From an uncultured Amylibacter sp. (GTDB lineage: Bacteria > Pseudomonadota > Alphaproteobacteria > Rhodobacterales > Rhodobacteraceae): a stretch of DNA of 64,000 nucleotides. Positions 8,874 through 18,594 of the stretch are shown here, one piece after another (position 1 is the stretch's first letter; every line of letters starts with the position of its first letter). Under the pieces are notes generated by a model. The model did not search any database. It saw only the letters and a list, made by a program, of their open reading frames with translations, and was not told where the DNA came from. A program made the translations under genes and the position numbers. The stretch lies in NCBI GenBank assembly GCA_943846615.1, contig OX044354.1, positions 810,359 through 874,358 on the forward strand, given 5' to 3'.

Positions 8874-10274
8874 TTAACGCCGCTGGTTCCAAATCTTAAA
8901 GTCCCGCGCATGTCCATGAAAGCGCGGCTTTTTCACCGCATCGGTTTCCAATTGCTCGGCCTGTGACATCACATGTCTGGCCAACATCAGGCTGACAATT
9001 GCAACGATTGCGCCCCCTGCCATTTGGCCGATTAATACGCCCTGTGCGCCCCACCATTGTGCGCCGAAATATACAAACGGGAATACGCCCAAGGTATTAC
9101 GCCCCCAGTTGATCCATGTGGAATAAAACGGATGCCCAAGGTTGTTAAACGATGCGTTGCCTACGAATAGGATACCGTTGAATATCCACGCCAGAGACAG
9201 AGGACCACAGAACAAGAAGATCAATTCACGCCCGATGCCAACAGCGCCAAAAAGATCGGCGATTGGTGTGCGGATCAGGTATAGAATACCCACCACGATA
9301 AACACATAGACCGCGATGAAAATCAGGCTGTCGCGGTACGCCTCGGATACGCGGTTGAACTTTTTCGCGCCGAAATTTTGACCGATGATGGGACCGATGG
9401 CACCTGACATGGCGAAGATTAGCGCGAAGGATATAGGTGTCAGACGACCGATGATCGCCATGCCAGCAACTGCCTCTTGGCCGAATTCGGATGCGGCGCG
9501 GGTGACGTATGCGGAACCAACGGGGGCAGCAATGTTGGCCAATACAGCAGGAATTGCGATGGCAATGATCGGGCGGAAATCGATTTTGATCGCCGAGAGT
9601 GACAAGCGTCCCAATCCACCGTATCGGTTCATGATTGGCCAAATTGCGGTAGAGAACATGGCGATGCGCGCGACCACGGACGCCCATGCCGCACCCTCTA
9701 ACCCCATGTTCAATGTGAAGATAAAGATTGGATCGAGCACGGCGTTGACGATCCCCGCCGTTAAGGTCGCCATGGTGGATAATTTCGCCGCCCCATGACT
9801 GCGCAATGCCGCCGCCGCGACCATGCCGCACATTAAAAGGGGCATGGAAGGGATGATGATTTGCAAGTAACTGACAGCGAAATCCTGTGCCTCGCCCGTA
9901 GCGCCAACCAATGCAGTTAAGGGGCGCAGGTTAACCCAGATCATCCCCGCGAATAGGATGGAGAAGATCAGCCCAATGACCATCACATGGGTCATGTATT
10001 CACGGGCACGATCCGTGTCCTCTTCGCCCAGTGAGCGTGCGATTAATGAACCTGCCGCGATGGATAATCCGATGCCCACCGATGTTGTGAAAAACAGGAT
10101 CGAACCTGCATAGCCAACAGCCGCCGCCAATTGCGCGTTGCCGAGCATTGAGATGAACAACATGTCCACCAGATCAACAACGAACAGCGCCAACAGCCCC
10201 ACCGATGCGGTGACGGACATGACCGTGATGTGTTTCAGAAGATTACCAGATAGGAAGACTGCGCTTTGTGCCAT
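8874..10274 (-). CDS. MATE-family efflux transporter
   Basis: Multidrug and toxin extrusion antiporter of the inner membrane, 466 residues with about 12 transmembrane segments in two homologous halves. Typical family segments are LVDMLFISMLGNAQLAAAVG near the N-terminus (17 residues of it conserved in NorM-like proteins) and AGMAIIGRLTPISFALIF in the second half, with IIGQNFGA as the second-half signature. It probably exports cationic compounds in exchange for Na+ or H+. The start ATG at 10272-10274 lies 14 bases downstream of the gltX stop on the same strand, so it may be co-transcribed with gltX. Confidence 0.9.
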   Translation of the reverse strand: MAQSAVFLSGNLLKHITVMSVTASVGLLALFVVDLVDMLFISMLGNAQLAAAVGYAGSILFFTTSVGIGLSIAAGSLIARSLGEEDTDRAREYMTHVMVIGLIFSILFAGMIWVNLRPLTALVGATGEAQDFAVSYLQIIIPSMPLLMCGMVAAAALRSHGAAKLSTMATLTAGIVNAVLDPIFIFTLNMGLEGAAWASVVARIAMFSTAIWPIMNRYGGLGRLSLSAIKIDFRPIIAIAIPAVLANIAAPVGSAYVTRAASEFGQEAVAGMAIIGRLTPISFALIFAMSGAIGPIIGQNFGAKKFNRVSEAYRDSLIFIAVYVFIVVGILYLIRTPIADLFGAVGIGRELIFLFCGPLSLAWIFNGILFVGNASFNNLGHPFYSTWINWGRNTLGVFPFVYFGAQWWGAQGVLIGQMAGGAIVAIVSLMLARHVMSQAEQLETDAVKKPRFHGHARDFKIWNQRR

Positions 10275-10288
10275 ATGGCGACAGTGAC

Positions 10289-11608
10289 CTAGAGGTTCAC
10301 CTTTTGCAAGAGTGGTAGTAATTTGGACATGTCAGGGCCGTGCTCCATGCCTGTTACCGCTTTGCGCAGTGGCATGAACAGGCCTTTGCCTTTGCGGCCA
10401 GTGGCCTCTTTGACGGCTGTTGTCCATGATTTCCAGCTGGTTTCGTCCCACGGTGCGGCAGGTAGCAATGTTTTTGCGGTTGCAATGAATTCCGCGTCTT
10501 CGTCCGCGATCAGTGGTGTCGCACCGTTTTGGCACAGGTTCCACCATGTTGCCACGTCCGCGCGTGTGTCGATGTTTTCACGTGCCACATCCCAAAATGC
10601 TGGGGCGATATCGGAAGGGACGCCAAGGTCGTTTAGCGCATCCGCCATTGTATTGAATTCCAAACCAGCAACGAATTTTTTCGTCAGCGGTTTCAAATCC
10701 TCTGCGTCGAATTTCGTTGGTGCCGCGCCAAAGTTTGACAGGTCAAAATTTTCGGCTAGTTCATCGATTGACGATGCCAATTCGTTTGGCGCGGATGAGC
10801 CAAGGTGCGCCATGTGCGACAGGATCGCCATCGGTTCAAGCCCAGCGGCGCGAAGATCGCGCAATGACAGTGTGCCAAGGCGTTTTGACAATGCTTCGCC
10901 CTTTGGCCCAGTCAGCAATGAATGGTGGGCAAATTCGGGAACTGTGCCGCCCAAGGCTTGAATGATTTGGATTTGTGTGGCGGTGTTTGTGACGTGATCG
11001 GAACCGCGCACAACGTGGGTGATGCCGTAATCAACATCGTCGCAAACAGATGCCAATGTGTACAGGAATTGGCCATCGCCACGGATCAAAACAGGATCGG
11101 AAACTGATGCGGCGTCGATGGAGAGATCGCCCAGAATGCCGTCAGTCCAGTTGATGCGTTCGTGGTCCAATTTGAACCGCCAGTGGCCGTCGCGTTCAGC
11201 CGATAGTTTAGCGCGGTCTTCGTCGGAAATGTTTAATGCAGAGCGATCATACACGGGTGGTTTGCCCATATTTAATTGCTTTTTACGCTTTAGATCCAGC
11301 TCAACAGGCGTTTCGAAACATTCGTAAAAACGACCCGATGCGCGGAGTTCGTCGGCGGCGGCGTTATAGCGATCCAGACGATCCGATTGCTTTTCAACGC
11401 GATCCCAATTTAGGCCAAGCCATTCCAAATCTTCCTTAATCCCATCAGCATATTCGTCCGTTGAACGCACAGGGTCTGTATCGTCGAGACGTAGGATGAA
11501 TTGACCGCCAGATTTGCGCGCAATCATATAGTTGAACAGCGCCGTGCGCAGGTTGCCAACGTGAAGGTAGCCTGTGGGGCTGGGAGCGAAGCGTGTGGTG
11601 GTTGTCAT
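10289..11608 (-). CDS. gltX: Glutamate--tRNA ligase
   Basis: Class I aminoacyl-tRNA synthetase that charges tRNA-Glu (and possibly tRNA-Gln), 439 residues. The N-terminus reads TRFAPSPTGYLHVGNLRTAL, in which HVGN is the HIGH motif. The KMSKS loop appears as ALSKRLGTLSL. The protein is somewhat shorter than the usual about 470 residues, and the KMSKS variant LSKR is shared with the GltX2-like forms found as second copies in alphaproteobacteria. No GatCAB gene is visible here. tRNA-Gln(TTG) occurs elsewhere in the window (58119-58193), so misacylation followed by amidation is plausible but not shown. Confidence 0.93.
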   Translation of the reverse strand: MTTTTRFAPSPTGYLHVGNLRTALFNYMIARKSGGQFILRLDDTDPVRSTDEYADGIKEDLEWLGLNWDRVEKQSDRLDRYNAAADELRASGRFYECFETPVELDLKRKKQLNMGKPPVYDRSALNISDEDRAKLSAERDGHWRFKLDHERINWTDGILGDLSIDAASVSDPVLIRGDGQFLYTLASVCDDVDYGITHVVRGSDHVTNTATQIQIIQALGGTVPEFAHHSLLTGPKGEALSKRLGTLSLRDLRAAGLEPMAILSHMAHLGSSAPNELASSIDELAENFDLSNFGAAPTKFDAEDLKPLTKKFVAGLEFNTMADALNDLGVPSDIAPAFWDVARENIDTRADVATWWNLCQNGATPLIADEDAEFIATAKTLLPAAPWDETSWKSWTTAVKEATGRKGKGLFMPLRKAVTGMEHGPDMSKLLPLLQKVNL

Positions 11609-11723
11609 GGGTTTCTCGTGTTTGTTTCAGTGGCTTTTAGCCTGATTAACCGTGAACGCCAAGAGGGGTAGATTTTTGAGGTGATCACCCTTACATATAG
11701 ATAAGAACAAAGCGAGAATACGG

Positions 11724-12370
11724 GTGAATACGGGTCGAATATTGGGCATTATTGCCGTGCTGTTGGCATGGGCAAACGCAGGGCATGCGCGTCATTATGT
11801 GATTGATGGAGATACCATTGTTGTGAACGATAAAACGTTCCGTATCAATGGGATAGATGCACCTGAAGCGGGGCAGAAATGCACATCAGAGCGTGGTAAG
11901 CAGTGGAGTTGCGGCGATGCGGCAACCAATGCGTTGTATGAATTGACCCGCGCAGGCAAGGTTGCTGTGAAGCCAGCAAAGTCGATAAGTATGGCCGCTA
12001 TATCGGGCGTTGTTTTGTTGGCGATATGGATTTGGGACGTGCGATGGTGGAACGCGGTATGGCGTGGGCGTTTGTGCGTTATACCGATGTTTATGCAGGT
12101 GATGAACGCAAGGCCAAGCGGGCGAAAATTGGGATTTGGCGGGGGCCATCATTGCCCGCGTGGAAGTACCGATCAAAGCGGTGGGAAACAGCATCAAACA
12201 ATGCGCCAGAGGGCTGTGCGATTAAAGGGAACATTTCGTCGTGCGGGAAGATTTATCATACGCCGTGGTCGAAGTGGTATGCGAAAACGGGCATCAATAC
12301 ATCCAAGGGCGAGCGGTGGTTTTGTAACGAGGCCGAGGCCGTTGCAGCGGGGTGGCGTGCGGCGCGTTAG
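11724..12370 (+). pseudogene. Thermonuclease (SNase)-family protein, frameshifted
   Basis: Secreted staphylococcal-nuclease-like protein interrupted by one frameshift. The first frame (11724 to about 11980) encodes a signal peptide and DGDTI plus RINGIDAPE, the N-terminal active-site segments. Just after KVAVKPAK the homology continues in another frame: DKYGRYIG, then GMAWAFVRY and GIWRGP, ending in a C-terminal module KGERWFCNEAEAVAAGW that stops at 12370. Reading GCA AAA GTC GAT instead of GCA AAG TCG AT at 11976-11986 restores the frame, so one missing A there explains it. It could be a genuine recent mutation or a sequencing error. The original frame stays open to 12413 but encodes nonsense after the shift. 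Confidence 0.8.
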
Positions 12371-12413
12371 GGTTTGTGGGGAAGCCATAAAACAACGTAG
12401 GTATAACGTCTAG

Positions 12414-12854
12414 ATCACGTCTAGAAAGCGTCGTAAAACGCGGGGTGTTTGGTTTGTTAACCTTTGGTGTGGATTGTTGATTGAAACGTAATAAAATTTG
12501 CCACCCTTGGCCCTAAGATATTTGGTGAACAATTGAAATTTAGCTTGGTTGTTAATGTCGGCTAAGGGAGACAAAGTGATCGTTTAGAGACTTCTGTCCA
12601 ATGACTTCAACGGGCGGAAAGTGGTCGTTTGCCGCATATGCATGGCATCCAACGCGATATCGCTGAAGCTGCAATTCACATATTCGCTAGTGTGTGCTCC
12701 AGACATTTTCGGACATGGATTACTATTTCTTTACTTGCTGCGCCAACATCGCGGGCAAGTGCTGTGTCGTAAATATCAATCCCTGTTCATGCGGAATATC
12801 CGAAAATCTTCGCAGCTTCGATGAAAATCTCTCATGATTTATAACCACCAACAT
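12414..12854. other. Intergenic region with no recognisable gene
   Basis: This 441-base stretch lies between the thermonuclease remnant and the stop of tupA. The only open frame, 12621-12824 plus strand (67 codons), has no recognisable family features. On the minus strand short stretches look protein-like (for example GIDIYDTALARDVGAASKE around 12705-12765) but are interrupted by stops, so this may be a decayed gene. No terminator with a T-tract is obvious after tupA, and no tupB or tupC is present here. Confidence 0.4.
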
Positions 12855-13664
12855 TTAAAATGCGTTCGGGAAAAATAATTGTTGGCCCTCTACTTTAAAA
12901 CCAGCGATTAGTTTCTGTCCATGGGCACTCGTTAGCCAGTTGATAAGTGCATCACGACCTTGGATATTAACATGTGGATGTTTCTTTGAACTAACCGGGA
13001 TGACGCCGTATTGGTTGAATAATTCCGCCTGCCCACTTACCAGGATTTGGTGTGTGTCCTTTGCTTCGAATGCAATCCATGTGGCTCGGTCAGTAATGGT
13101 ATAGCCATTAGCCTCGACAGCCATTCGGATCGTTGCGCCCATACCGGCACCGATTTCACGATACCAGTTGCCTATTGGGGTCAGGTTATTTCCCTGCCAA
13201 AGGTGACGTTCCTTTTTATGGGTGCCGCTGTCATCACCACGCGAAACAAACATTTGCACGGTGTTCTGGATGGCCGTCAATGCCTCTCCAACCGTAGTGG
13301 ACCCTTTGATCCCAGCGGGGTCATGTTCTGGGCCGATAATGACAAAATCATTGTACATCAAATCTTGGCGATTTTCCCCATATCCGTTCTTAACGAATTC
13401 CATTTCAGATTCCTTGGCGTGAACCAACAAAACATCTGCATCCCCATTTTGCGCGTTTTTGATGGCTTGCCCCGTTCCAACGGCAACAACATCAACGCGG
13501 TATCCGATTTCTTTCTCAAAAATGGGCAGTAGATAATCATACAGGCCCGAATTCAACGTAGATGTCGTAGATTGCACCAAAATGCGCTGGTCTTTTGCCA
13601 TGCCAAGCTGCGGTCCCAATAGCCCGACCAGAGCCGCCAAAACCATAATTTTTAGTCGTAACAT
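12855..13664 (-). CDS. tupA: Tungstate/molybdate-type ABC substrate-binding protein
   Basis: Periplasmic oxyanion-binding protein of the TupA family, 269 residues from the ATG at 13662-13664 (MLRLKIMVLAAL, a signal peptide ending near GMA). Just after cleavage comes VQSTTSTLNSGLYDYL, the TTTSTxxSG-type ligand loop of tungstate-binding proteins. Other family segments are GTGQAIKNAQNGDADVLLVH and SRGDDSGTHKKE. An upstream ATG at 13736 lies inside fdhC and is not used. The gene starts 13 bases after the fdhC stop, so it is probably the last gene of the formate dehydrogenase transcript. That suggests it supplies tungstate for the FDH cofactor. The permease (TupB) and ATPase (TupC) are not in the window. 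Confidence 0.86.
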   Translation of the reverse strand: MLRLKIMVLAALVGLLGPQLGMAKDQRILVQSTTSTLNSGLYDYLLPIFEKEIGYRVDVVAVGTGQAIKNAQNGDADVLLVHAKESEMEFVKNGYGENRQDLMYNDFVIIGPEHDPAGIKGSTTVGEALTAIQNTVQMFVSRGDDSGTHKKERHLWQGNNLTPIGNWYREIGAGMGATIRMAVEANGYTITDRATWIAFEAKDTHQILVSGQAELFNQYGVIPVSSKKHPHVNIQGRDALINWLTSAHGQKLIAGFKVEGQQLFFPNAF

Positions 13665-13677
13665 ATATGTGTGTGCC

Positions 13678-14886
13678 TTATTCAGCTGAGCTTGGTTGGG
13701 CCGAACTCTTTGATTTCGCTTGCTGAACTTCATCAACCCAGAGGCTGTGGTGCTCTTTGGCCCATTGCTCGTCGACTTCGCCAGATGTCATTGCATCCAA
13801 TGCGCCTTCCATCCCTAATGTCCCGATATAGATATGAGCAAAAATTACTGCGATAAACACAAAGGCAATGATAGCGTGCCACATTTGCGCGTATTGCATT
13901 TCTTCGTGTGGAGCCAAGGCTGTTTTCAATTCGCCCAAACCCAACAGTCCAGAAATACCAAGGTTGTTTAGCAACTCGAACGTATGAGCGAAAAGGTTGA
14001 TTTGGAAAGGAAATAACAGCGACAAACCAGAAACAGAGATTGATGCGCCAAAACCAATAACCGCCCAGAAAATGATTTTCTGACCCGCGTTGAATTTATA
14101 CGACGGAGGGTGAACACCCTTCTTAAATATCCCACCACCCTGCATCAGCCATTTGATGTCGGCCTTGTTTGGAATGTTTTCCAAAACCCACATGAAGAAG
14201 ACCAAAATCAAACCGATCATGAACCCCCAACTGACCCAATTATGCAAGAAGATTGACACATTAGCGATGGCTGCATAGGCGCTCTTACCGATCAAAGGGA
14301 TCAAACCGAAGCGTCCGAAAAGTGAGATTAAACCGGTAATACCAAGGATGATAAATGATCCCGCCATTAACCAGTGGCCAAACCGTTCGATCAATTTAAA
14401 GCGTTGAATTTTAACGCCAGACGCGCCCTCTTCAATCATGATTTTACCGCGGAATAGGTAGAATAATCCCAGCAAAATAAGCGTGCCAATTAACAAATAT
14501 CCGCCGTAATTTTTAAGCGGGCCTTTGCGAAACTCTACCCATCGCATGCCGCCATCTTGGATCAAGACTTTGGATGCTGGGCCGTCATTCGACACTTTCA
14601 AGTCCGCCTTTCCATAACGGAATGCGCGATAAATTTCAGAGTCGGAAACGCCCCCCAAGGTACCCAATTGCGATGCAATCGAAGCCGCCGAGTCTGGATT
14701 ACCCGTTGCGTCACTTCTGAATGTGTCATCGATTTTTTGGCCCGATTGTCGATTAAGAATATCTTCTAACGTTTGCGCGCCGCCTGTAGATGCGCGCGTA
14801 TCGCCATCTTGGGCGACTGCGCCAAAACTTGAAACAAGCGATAGGAATACAAGTGTGAATACTGAAAGGAATATCCGTTTAATCAT
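13678..14886 (-). CDS. fdhC: Formate dehydrogenase gamma subunit (membrane cytochrome b)
   Basis: Membrane di-heme cytochrome b that takes electrons from FdhB and reduces quinone, 402 residues from the ATG at 14884-14886. Residues 1-26 are a signal peptide (MIKRIFLSVFTLVFLSL). A soluble stretch of about 100 residues follows, then a first membrane helix and four more in the cytochrome b561/FdhC domain (KLIERFGHWLMAGSFIILG; LHNWVSWGFMIG; MQYAQMWHAIIAFVFI). Histidines in these helices are the expected heme ligands. E. coli FdoI has about 210 residues, so the N-terminal extension is large, but such extensions are common in proteobacterial gamma subunits. It lies between fdhB and tupA. Confidence 0.93.
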   Translation of the reverse strand: MIKRIFLSVFTLVFLSLVSSFGAVAQDGDTRASTGGAQTLEDILNRQSGQKIDDTFRSDATGNPDSAASIASQLGTLGGVSDSEIYRAFRYGKADLKVSNDGPASKVLIQDGGMRWVEFRKGPLKNYGGYLLIGTLILLGLFYLFRGKIMIEEGASGVKIQRFKLIERFGHWLMAGSFIILGITGLISLFGRFGLIPLIGKSAYAAIANVSIFLHNWVSWGFMIGLILVFFMWVLENIPNKADIKWLMQGGGIFKKGVHPPSYKFNAGQKIIFWAVIGFGASISVSGLSLLFPFQINLFAHTFELLNNLGISGLLGLGELKTALAPHEEMQYAQMWHAIIAFVFIAVIFAHIYIGTLGMEGALDAMTSGEVDEQWAKEHHSLWVDEVQQAKSKSSAQPSSAE

Positions 14887-14976
14887 CGGTCTGTACCTGT
14901 TGAATATAGTGAAATGGGGCGGCGGGAGAATGCCGCCCCATAATTTAACCAGAGCCAAAATCGGCTCTGATAGACG

Positions 14977-15573
14977 TTAACCGCCGTTCTTTTGGTCGTA
15001 AGCTGTACCCCAACCCCAAGCGCCAGTACCAAAGCCACGTGCAACAACACGTTCGCGGTAGATAGAAGAGACATCATCGCCATCCCCTGCCAACAACGCT
15101 TTGGTTGAACACATTTCGGCACAGATCGGCAATTTGCCTTCTGCAATCCGGTTGCGTCCATATTTCTGGAACTCAGCTGCTGAACCTGTTTCTTCTGGGC
15201 CACCGGCACAGAAAGTACATTTGTCCATCTTACCACGGCTACCGTAATTGCCTGCCTGTGGATACTGTGGCGCACCGAATGGACATGCGTAGAAGCAATA
15301 CCCACAACCGATACACAGATCCTTAGAGTGCAATACCACACCGTCATCGGTCTGATAGAAACAATCAACAGGACATACAGCCATACATGGTGCATCTGAA
15401 CAGTGCATACACGCAACTGAAAGAGAACGTTCACCTGGTGTACCATCGTTAATTGTCACAACTTTACGACGGTTAATACCCCAAGGTACTTCGTGCTCGT
15501 TCTTACAAGCGGTTACACAAGCGTTGCATTCAATACAACGTTCTGCATCACATAAAAACTTAGCTCTTGCCAT
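14977..15573 (-). CDS. fdhB: Formate dehydrogenase beta subunit (four [4Fe-4S] clusters)
   Basis: Electron-transfer subunit, 198 residues. Four cysteine groups are visible: [46 protein letters not shown] and the split pair CTFC with CAEMC, consistent with four [4Fe-4S] clusters as in FdoH/FdnH. It lacks the C-terminal membrane anchor helix of E. coli FdnH (294 residues), so it should be a peripheral periplasmic protein exported together with FdhA through the Tat signal of the latter. It starts 12 bases after the fdhA stop, preceded by GGGAGGACTG, a strong ribosome site. Confidence 0.95.
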   Translation of the reverse strand: MARAKFLCDAERCIECNACVTACKNEHEVPWGINRRKVVTINDGTPGERSLSVACMHCSDAPCMAVCPVDCFYQTDDGVVLHSKDLCIGCGYCFYACPFGAPQYPQAGNYGSRGKMDKCTFCAGGPEETGSAAEFQKYGRNRIAEGKLPICAEMCSTKALLAGDGDDVSSIYRERVVARGFGTGAWGWGTAYDQKNGG

Positions 15574-15585
15574 TTTCAGTCCTCC

Positions 15586-18480
15586 CTATGCTGCTGAGAT
15601 TTTGCAAAGAGAACATTTACTCTCTTGCATTTGAGTTACACTGTCATACCCGTAGGTCATTGCAGTATTTGCGGATTCACCCAGTACATATGGATCGGCG
15701 CCATCAGGATACTTATCCCTTAGGTCCTTGCCCTCAAAATGCCCACCAAAGTGGAATGGCATAAAGGCAACGCCTGCACCAACACGTTCAGTTACCATCG
15801 CCATCACTTTGACTTTGGCACCTTCTGCGCCTTCAACCCAAACCTGTTCGCCATCACGAACACCTAAATTATTGGCGTCACGTGTGTTAATTTCAACGAA
15901 CATGTCTTGCTGAAGTTCGGCCAACCATGGGTTTGAACGACTTTCATCACCACCGCCCTCGTATTCAACAAGGCGACCAGATGTCAGGATCATTGGGTAC
16001 TCTTTCGAGAAATCCTTCTTCTGGATTGATGCGTATAGGGTCGGCAAACGGTATGCTTTGCGATCCTCGTATGTTGGGTAATCTTCGACCAAATCGCGGC
16101 GCGAAGAGTACAGTGGTTCACGGTGAATTGGCACTGGGTCTGGGAACGTCCAAACAACTGCACGTGCTTTGGCGTTACCAAATGGTGCACATTCGTGTTT
16201 GATCGCAACGCGCTGGATACCACCCGATAGGTCGGTTTTCCAGTTCGTCTTGTCACCCGCAACCGCATCAATTGCGCTGCGTTCGGCATCCGTCAGATCA
16301 CTGTCCCAACCAAGCTCTTTGAGCATAGCCATCGTGAATTCAGGGTAACCGTCCTGAATTTCAGAATCTTTCGAATAAACGCCTTCGGCCAACAGATTTA
16401 CACCATCACGTTCCACACCAAAACGGGCGCGGAATGTAAGGCCACCTTCTGATACGCGTTTCGACATATCGTACAGGTTAGGCGTACCAGGGTGCTTCAT
16501 GTCTGCCGTACCCCAACAAGGCCAAGGCATACCATAGTAATCGCCATCCGCTGGACCACCAACCGCCTTAAGCGTGGTTTTGTCAAACGTATGTTGATTT
16601 GCCATGTGCATTTTAACACGCTCTGGTGATTGACCAGTATAGCCGATTGTCCACATGCCTTTGTTGAATTCGCGTGTCACGCTTTCAACGTTTGGTGTTT
16701 CTGCATCTTCCATTTCGATATTGCGGAAGAAGCGATCAGCCCAGCCAAATTTGTTCGCAAATTTCGCCATGATCACGTGATCTGGCTTACTCTCGAACAA
16801 TGGATCAAAAACTTTGTCGCGCCACTGGAACGAACGGTTTGATGCGGTAACGGAACCACGTGTTTCAAACTGTGTCGATGCAGGCAACAAGTACACGCCA
16901 TCTTCGCGATCAGAAAGAACAGCAGAAACAGTTGGGTATGGATCGACAACGACCAACATATCCAGCTTCTCCATTGCTGTTTTCATTTCTTTCATACGCG
17001 TCTGAGAGTTTGGCGCGTGGCCCCAGAATACCATGGCACGAACGTTGTTCGGGTTGTCCATGTTATCTGGATCTTCCAGTACACCATCAATCCAACGGCT
17101 TACCGGAATACCGGTCAGGTTCATCAGGTTTTTCTCTTTGCCATCGGCATCGGTTGATTTCGCAAACTGACCTTTCAGCCAATCCATGTCCTCGCCCCAA
17201 ACACGGCCCCAGTGTGCCCATGATCCAGCCTTTAGACCATAGTAACCCGGCAATGTGTGCGATAGAACACCAAGATCCGTTGCACCTTGTACGTTGTCGT
17301 GACCACGGAAAATGTTCGTTCCGCCACCTTCAGTACCCATGTTACCAAGGGCCAATTGTAGGACACAATATGCACGTGTGTTGTTGTTACCCGTGGTGTG
17401 TTGCGTGCCACCCATACACCAAATCACGGTGCCCGGACGGTTGTTGGCCAATGTATGTGCCACACGACGCAATTGGCTGCCTGGGGCACCCGTTACGCGT
17501 TCAACTTCTTCTGGGTTCCACTTTGCAACTTCGTCGCGGATTTCATCCATGCCGTAAACACGTGTGCGGATGAATTCTTCGTCTTCCCAACCGTTTTCAA
17601 AGATGTGCCACAAGATGCCCCAAACCAGTGCAACATCCGTACCCGGACGCAAACGCACGTATTCATCGGCATGTGCCGCTGTACGTGTGAAACGTGGGTC
17701 ACAAACGATAACCGGTGCGTTGTTTTCTTCTTTGGCTTTTAGCAAGTGCAACAACGACACAGGGTGCGCTTCTGCGGGGTTACCACCAATGATGAAAATC
17801 GCTTTGGAATTGTGAATGTCATTATAGCTGTTGGTCATGGCGCCATAGCCCCATGTGTTCGCAACACCAGCAACAGTCGTAGAGTGACAAATACGCGCCT
17901 GATGGTCTACGTTATTTGTTCCCCAGTACGCGGCGAACTTGCGGAATAAATACGCTTGTTCGTTGCTGTGTTTGGCTGAACCCAACCAATAAACACTGTC
18001 TGGCCCGCTTTCGTCGCGGATTTTCATCATGCCGTCGCCGATTTCATCAATCGCAGTTTCCCAGCTGATGCGTTTCCATTCACCGCCTTCGCGCTTCATT
18101 GGATATTTCAGGCGGCGTTCGCCGTGTGCGTGTTCACGCACGGATGCGCCTTTGGCACAATGTGCACCCATGTTGAATGGGCTGTCCCAACCAGGTTCTT
18201 GACCTGTCCAAACGCCATTTTCCACTTCGGCCATGACGGTACAACCGACAGAACAGTGGGTACAAACAGATTTAACTGTTTCAACAGCGCCATTTACGGC
18301 GGATTGTGCGGAAGCCTGTGTAACAGTTCCCCCTGTTGCACCAATCGCTGCCAAGCCACCTACGGCAAGGCCCGATCCCCGAAGGAACGAACGACGGTCA
18401 ACAGATTTCTCTGATACCTTAGACAGGAGGCTTGTCCGTTGGGGGCGTCGCGCAACCCCATTGGTTTTTTTCCTGAGCAT
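15586..18480 (-). CDS. fdhA: Formate dehydrogenase alpha subunit (Mo/W-bis-MGD catalytic)
   Basis: Catalytic subunit that oxidises formate to CO2, 964 residues. A twin-arginine signal (RRSFLRGSG, Arg29-Arg30) shows export folded to the periplasm. Cys73, Cys76, Cys80 and Cys108 (CTHCSVGC...CAKG) bind the proximal [4Fe-4S] cluster. The metal ligand is Cys198 in ARICHST, with His199 after it, so this is a cysteine rather than selenocysteine enzyme. Molybdopterin-domain segments follow, such as IFIIGGNPAEAHP and WCMGGTQHTTGNNNTR. GGAGAAATATA precedes the ATG. It sits between the TAT mini-protein and fdhB; the downstream tupA favours tungsten, but Mo versus W cannot be told from sequence. Confidence 0.96.
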   Translation of the reverse strand: MLRKKTNGVARRPQRTSLLSKVSEKSVDRRSFLRGSGLAVGGLAAIGATGGTVTQASAQSAVNGAVETVKSVCTHCSVGCTVMAEVENGVWTGQEPGWDSPFNMGAHCAKGASVREHAHGERRLKYPMKREGGEWKRISWETAIDEIGDGMMKIRDESGPDSVYWLGSAKHSNEQAYLFRKFAAYWGTNNVDHQARICHSTTVAGVANTWGYGAMTNSYNDIHNSKAIFIIGGNPAEAHPVSLLHLLKAKEENNAPVIVCDPRFTRTAAHADEYVRLRPGTDVALVWGILWHIFENGWEDEEFIRTRVYGMDEIRDEVAKWNPEEVERVTGAPGSQLRRVAHTLANNRPGTVIWCMGGTQHTTGNNNTRAYCVLQLALGNMGTEGGGTNIFRGHDNVQGATDLGVLSHTLPGYYGLKAGSWAHWGRVWGEDMDWLKGQFAKSTDADGKEKNLMNLTGIPVSRWIDGVLEDPDNMDNPNNVRAMVFWGHAPNSQTRMKEMKTAMEKLDMLVVVDPYPTVSAVLSDREDGVYLLPASTQFETRGSVTASNRSFQWRDKVFDPLFESKPDHVIMAKFANKFGWADRFFRNIEMEDAETPNVESVTREFNKGMWTIGYTGQSPERVKMHMANQHTFDKTTLKAVGGPADGDYYGMPWPCWGTADMKHPGTPNLYDMSKRVSEGGLTFRARFGVERDGVNLLAEGVYSKDSEIQDGYPEFTMAMLKELGWDSDLTDAERSAIDAVAGDKTNWKTDLSGGIQRVAIKHECAPFGNAKARAVVWTFPDPVPIHREPLYSSRRDLVEDYPTYEDRKAYRLPTLYASIQKKDFSKEYPMILTSGRLVEYEGGGDESRSNPWLAELQQDMFVEINTRDANNLGVRDGEQVWVEGAEGAKVKVMAMVTERVGAGVAFMPFHFGGHFEGKDLRDKYPDGADPYVLGESANTAMTYGYDSVTQMQESKCSLCKISAA

Positions 18481-18594
18481 TATATTTCTCCATTGCTAGT
18501 TTGGCAGAATTACCAATTTGCTATGTATTCGTATGCGTCTTCACGGTGGTCTGGGCGTCACGCAACCTCTCACCGCTTTGTTGAAATTGTCCGC

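Noticed and set aside
9226..9831. 201-codon frame on the same strand as the MATE gene in another phase
   Set aside because: Arginine- and histidine-rich translation typical of an out-of-frame reading of a membrane-protein gene.
10323..10961. 212-codon open frame opposite gltX
   Set aside because: Antisense to a clear glutamyl-tRNA synthetase, serine- and alanine-rich without motifs; an artefact of codon bias.
12621..12824. 67-codon plus-strand frame downstream of the thermonuclease remnant
   Set aside because: No recognisable features, weak start context, and apparently decayed surroundings.
17880..17895. Possible selenocysteine codon in fdhA
   Set aside because: The active-site codon reads Cys (ARICHST); there is no in-frame TGA at this position.
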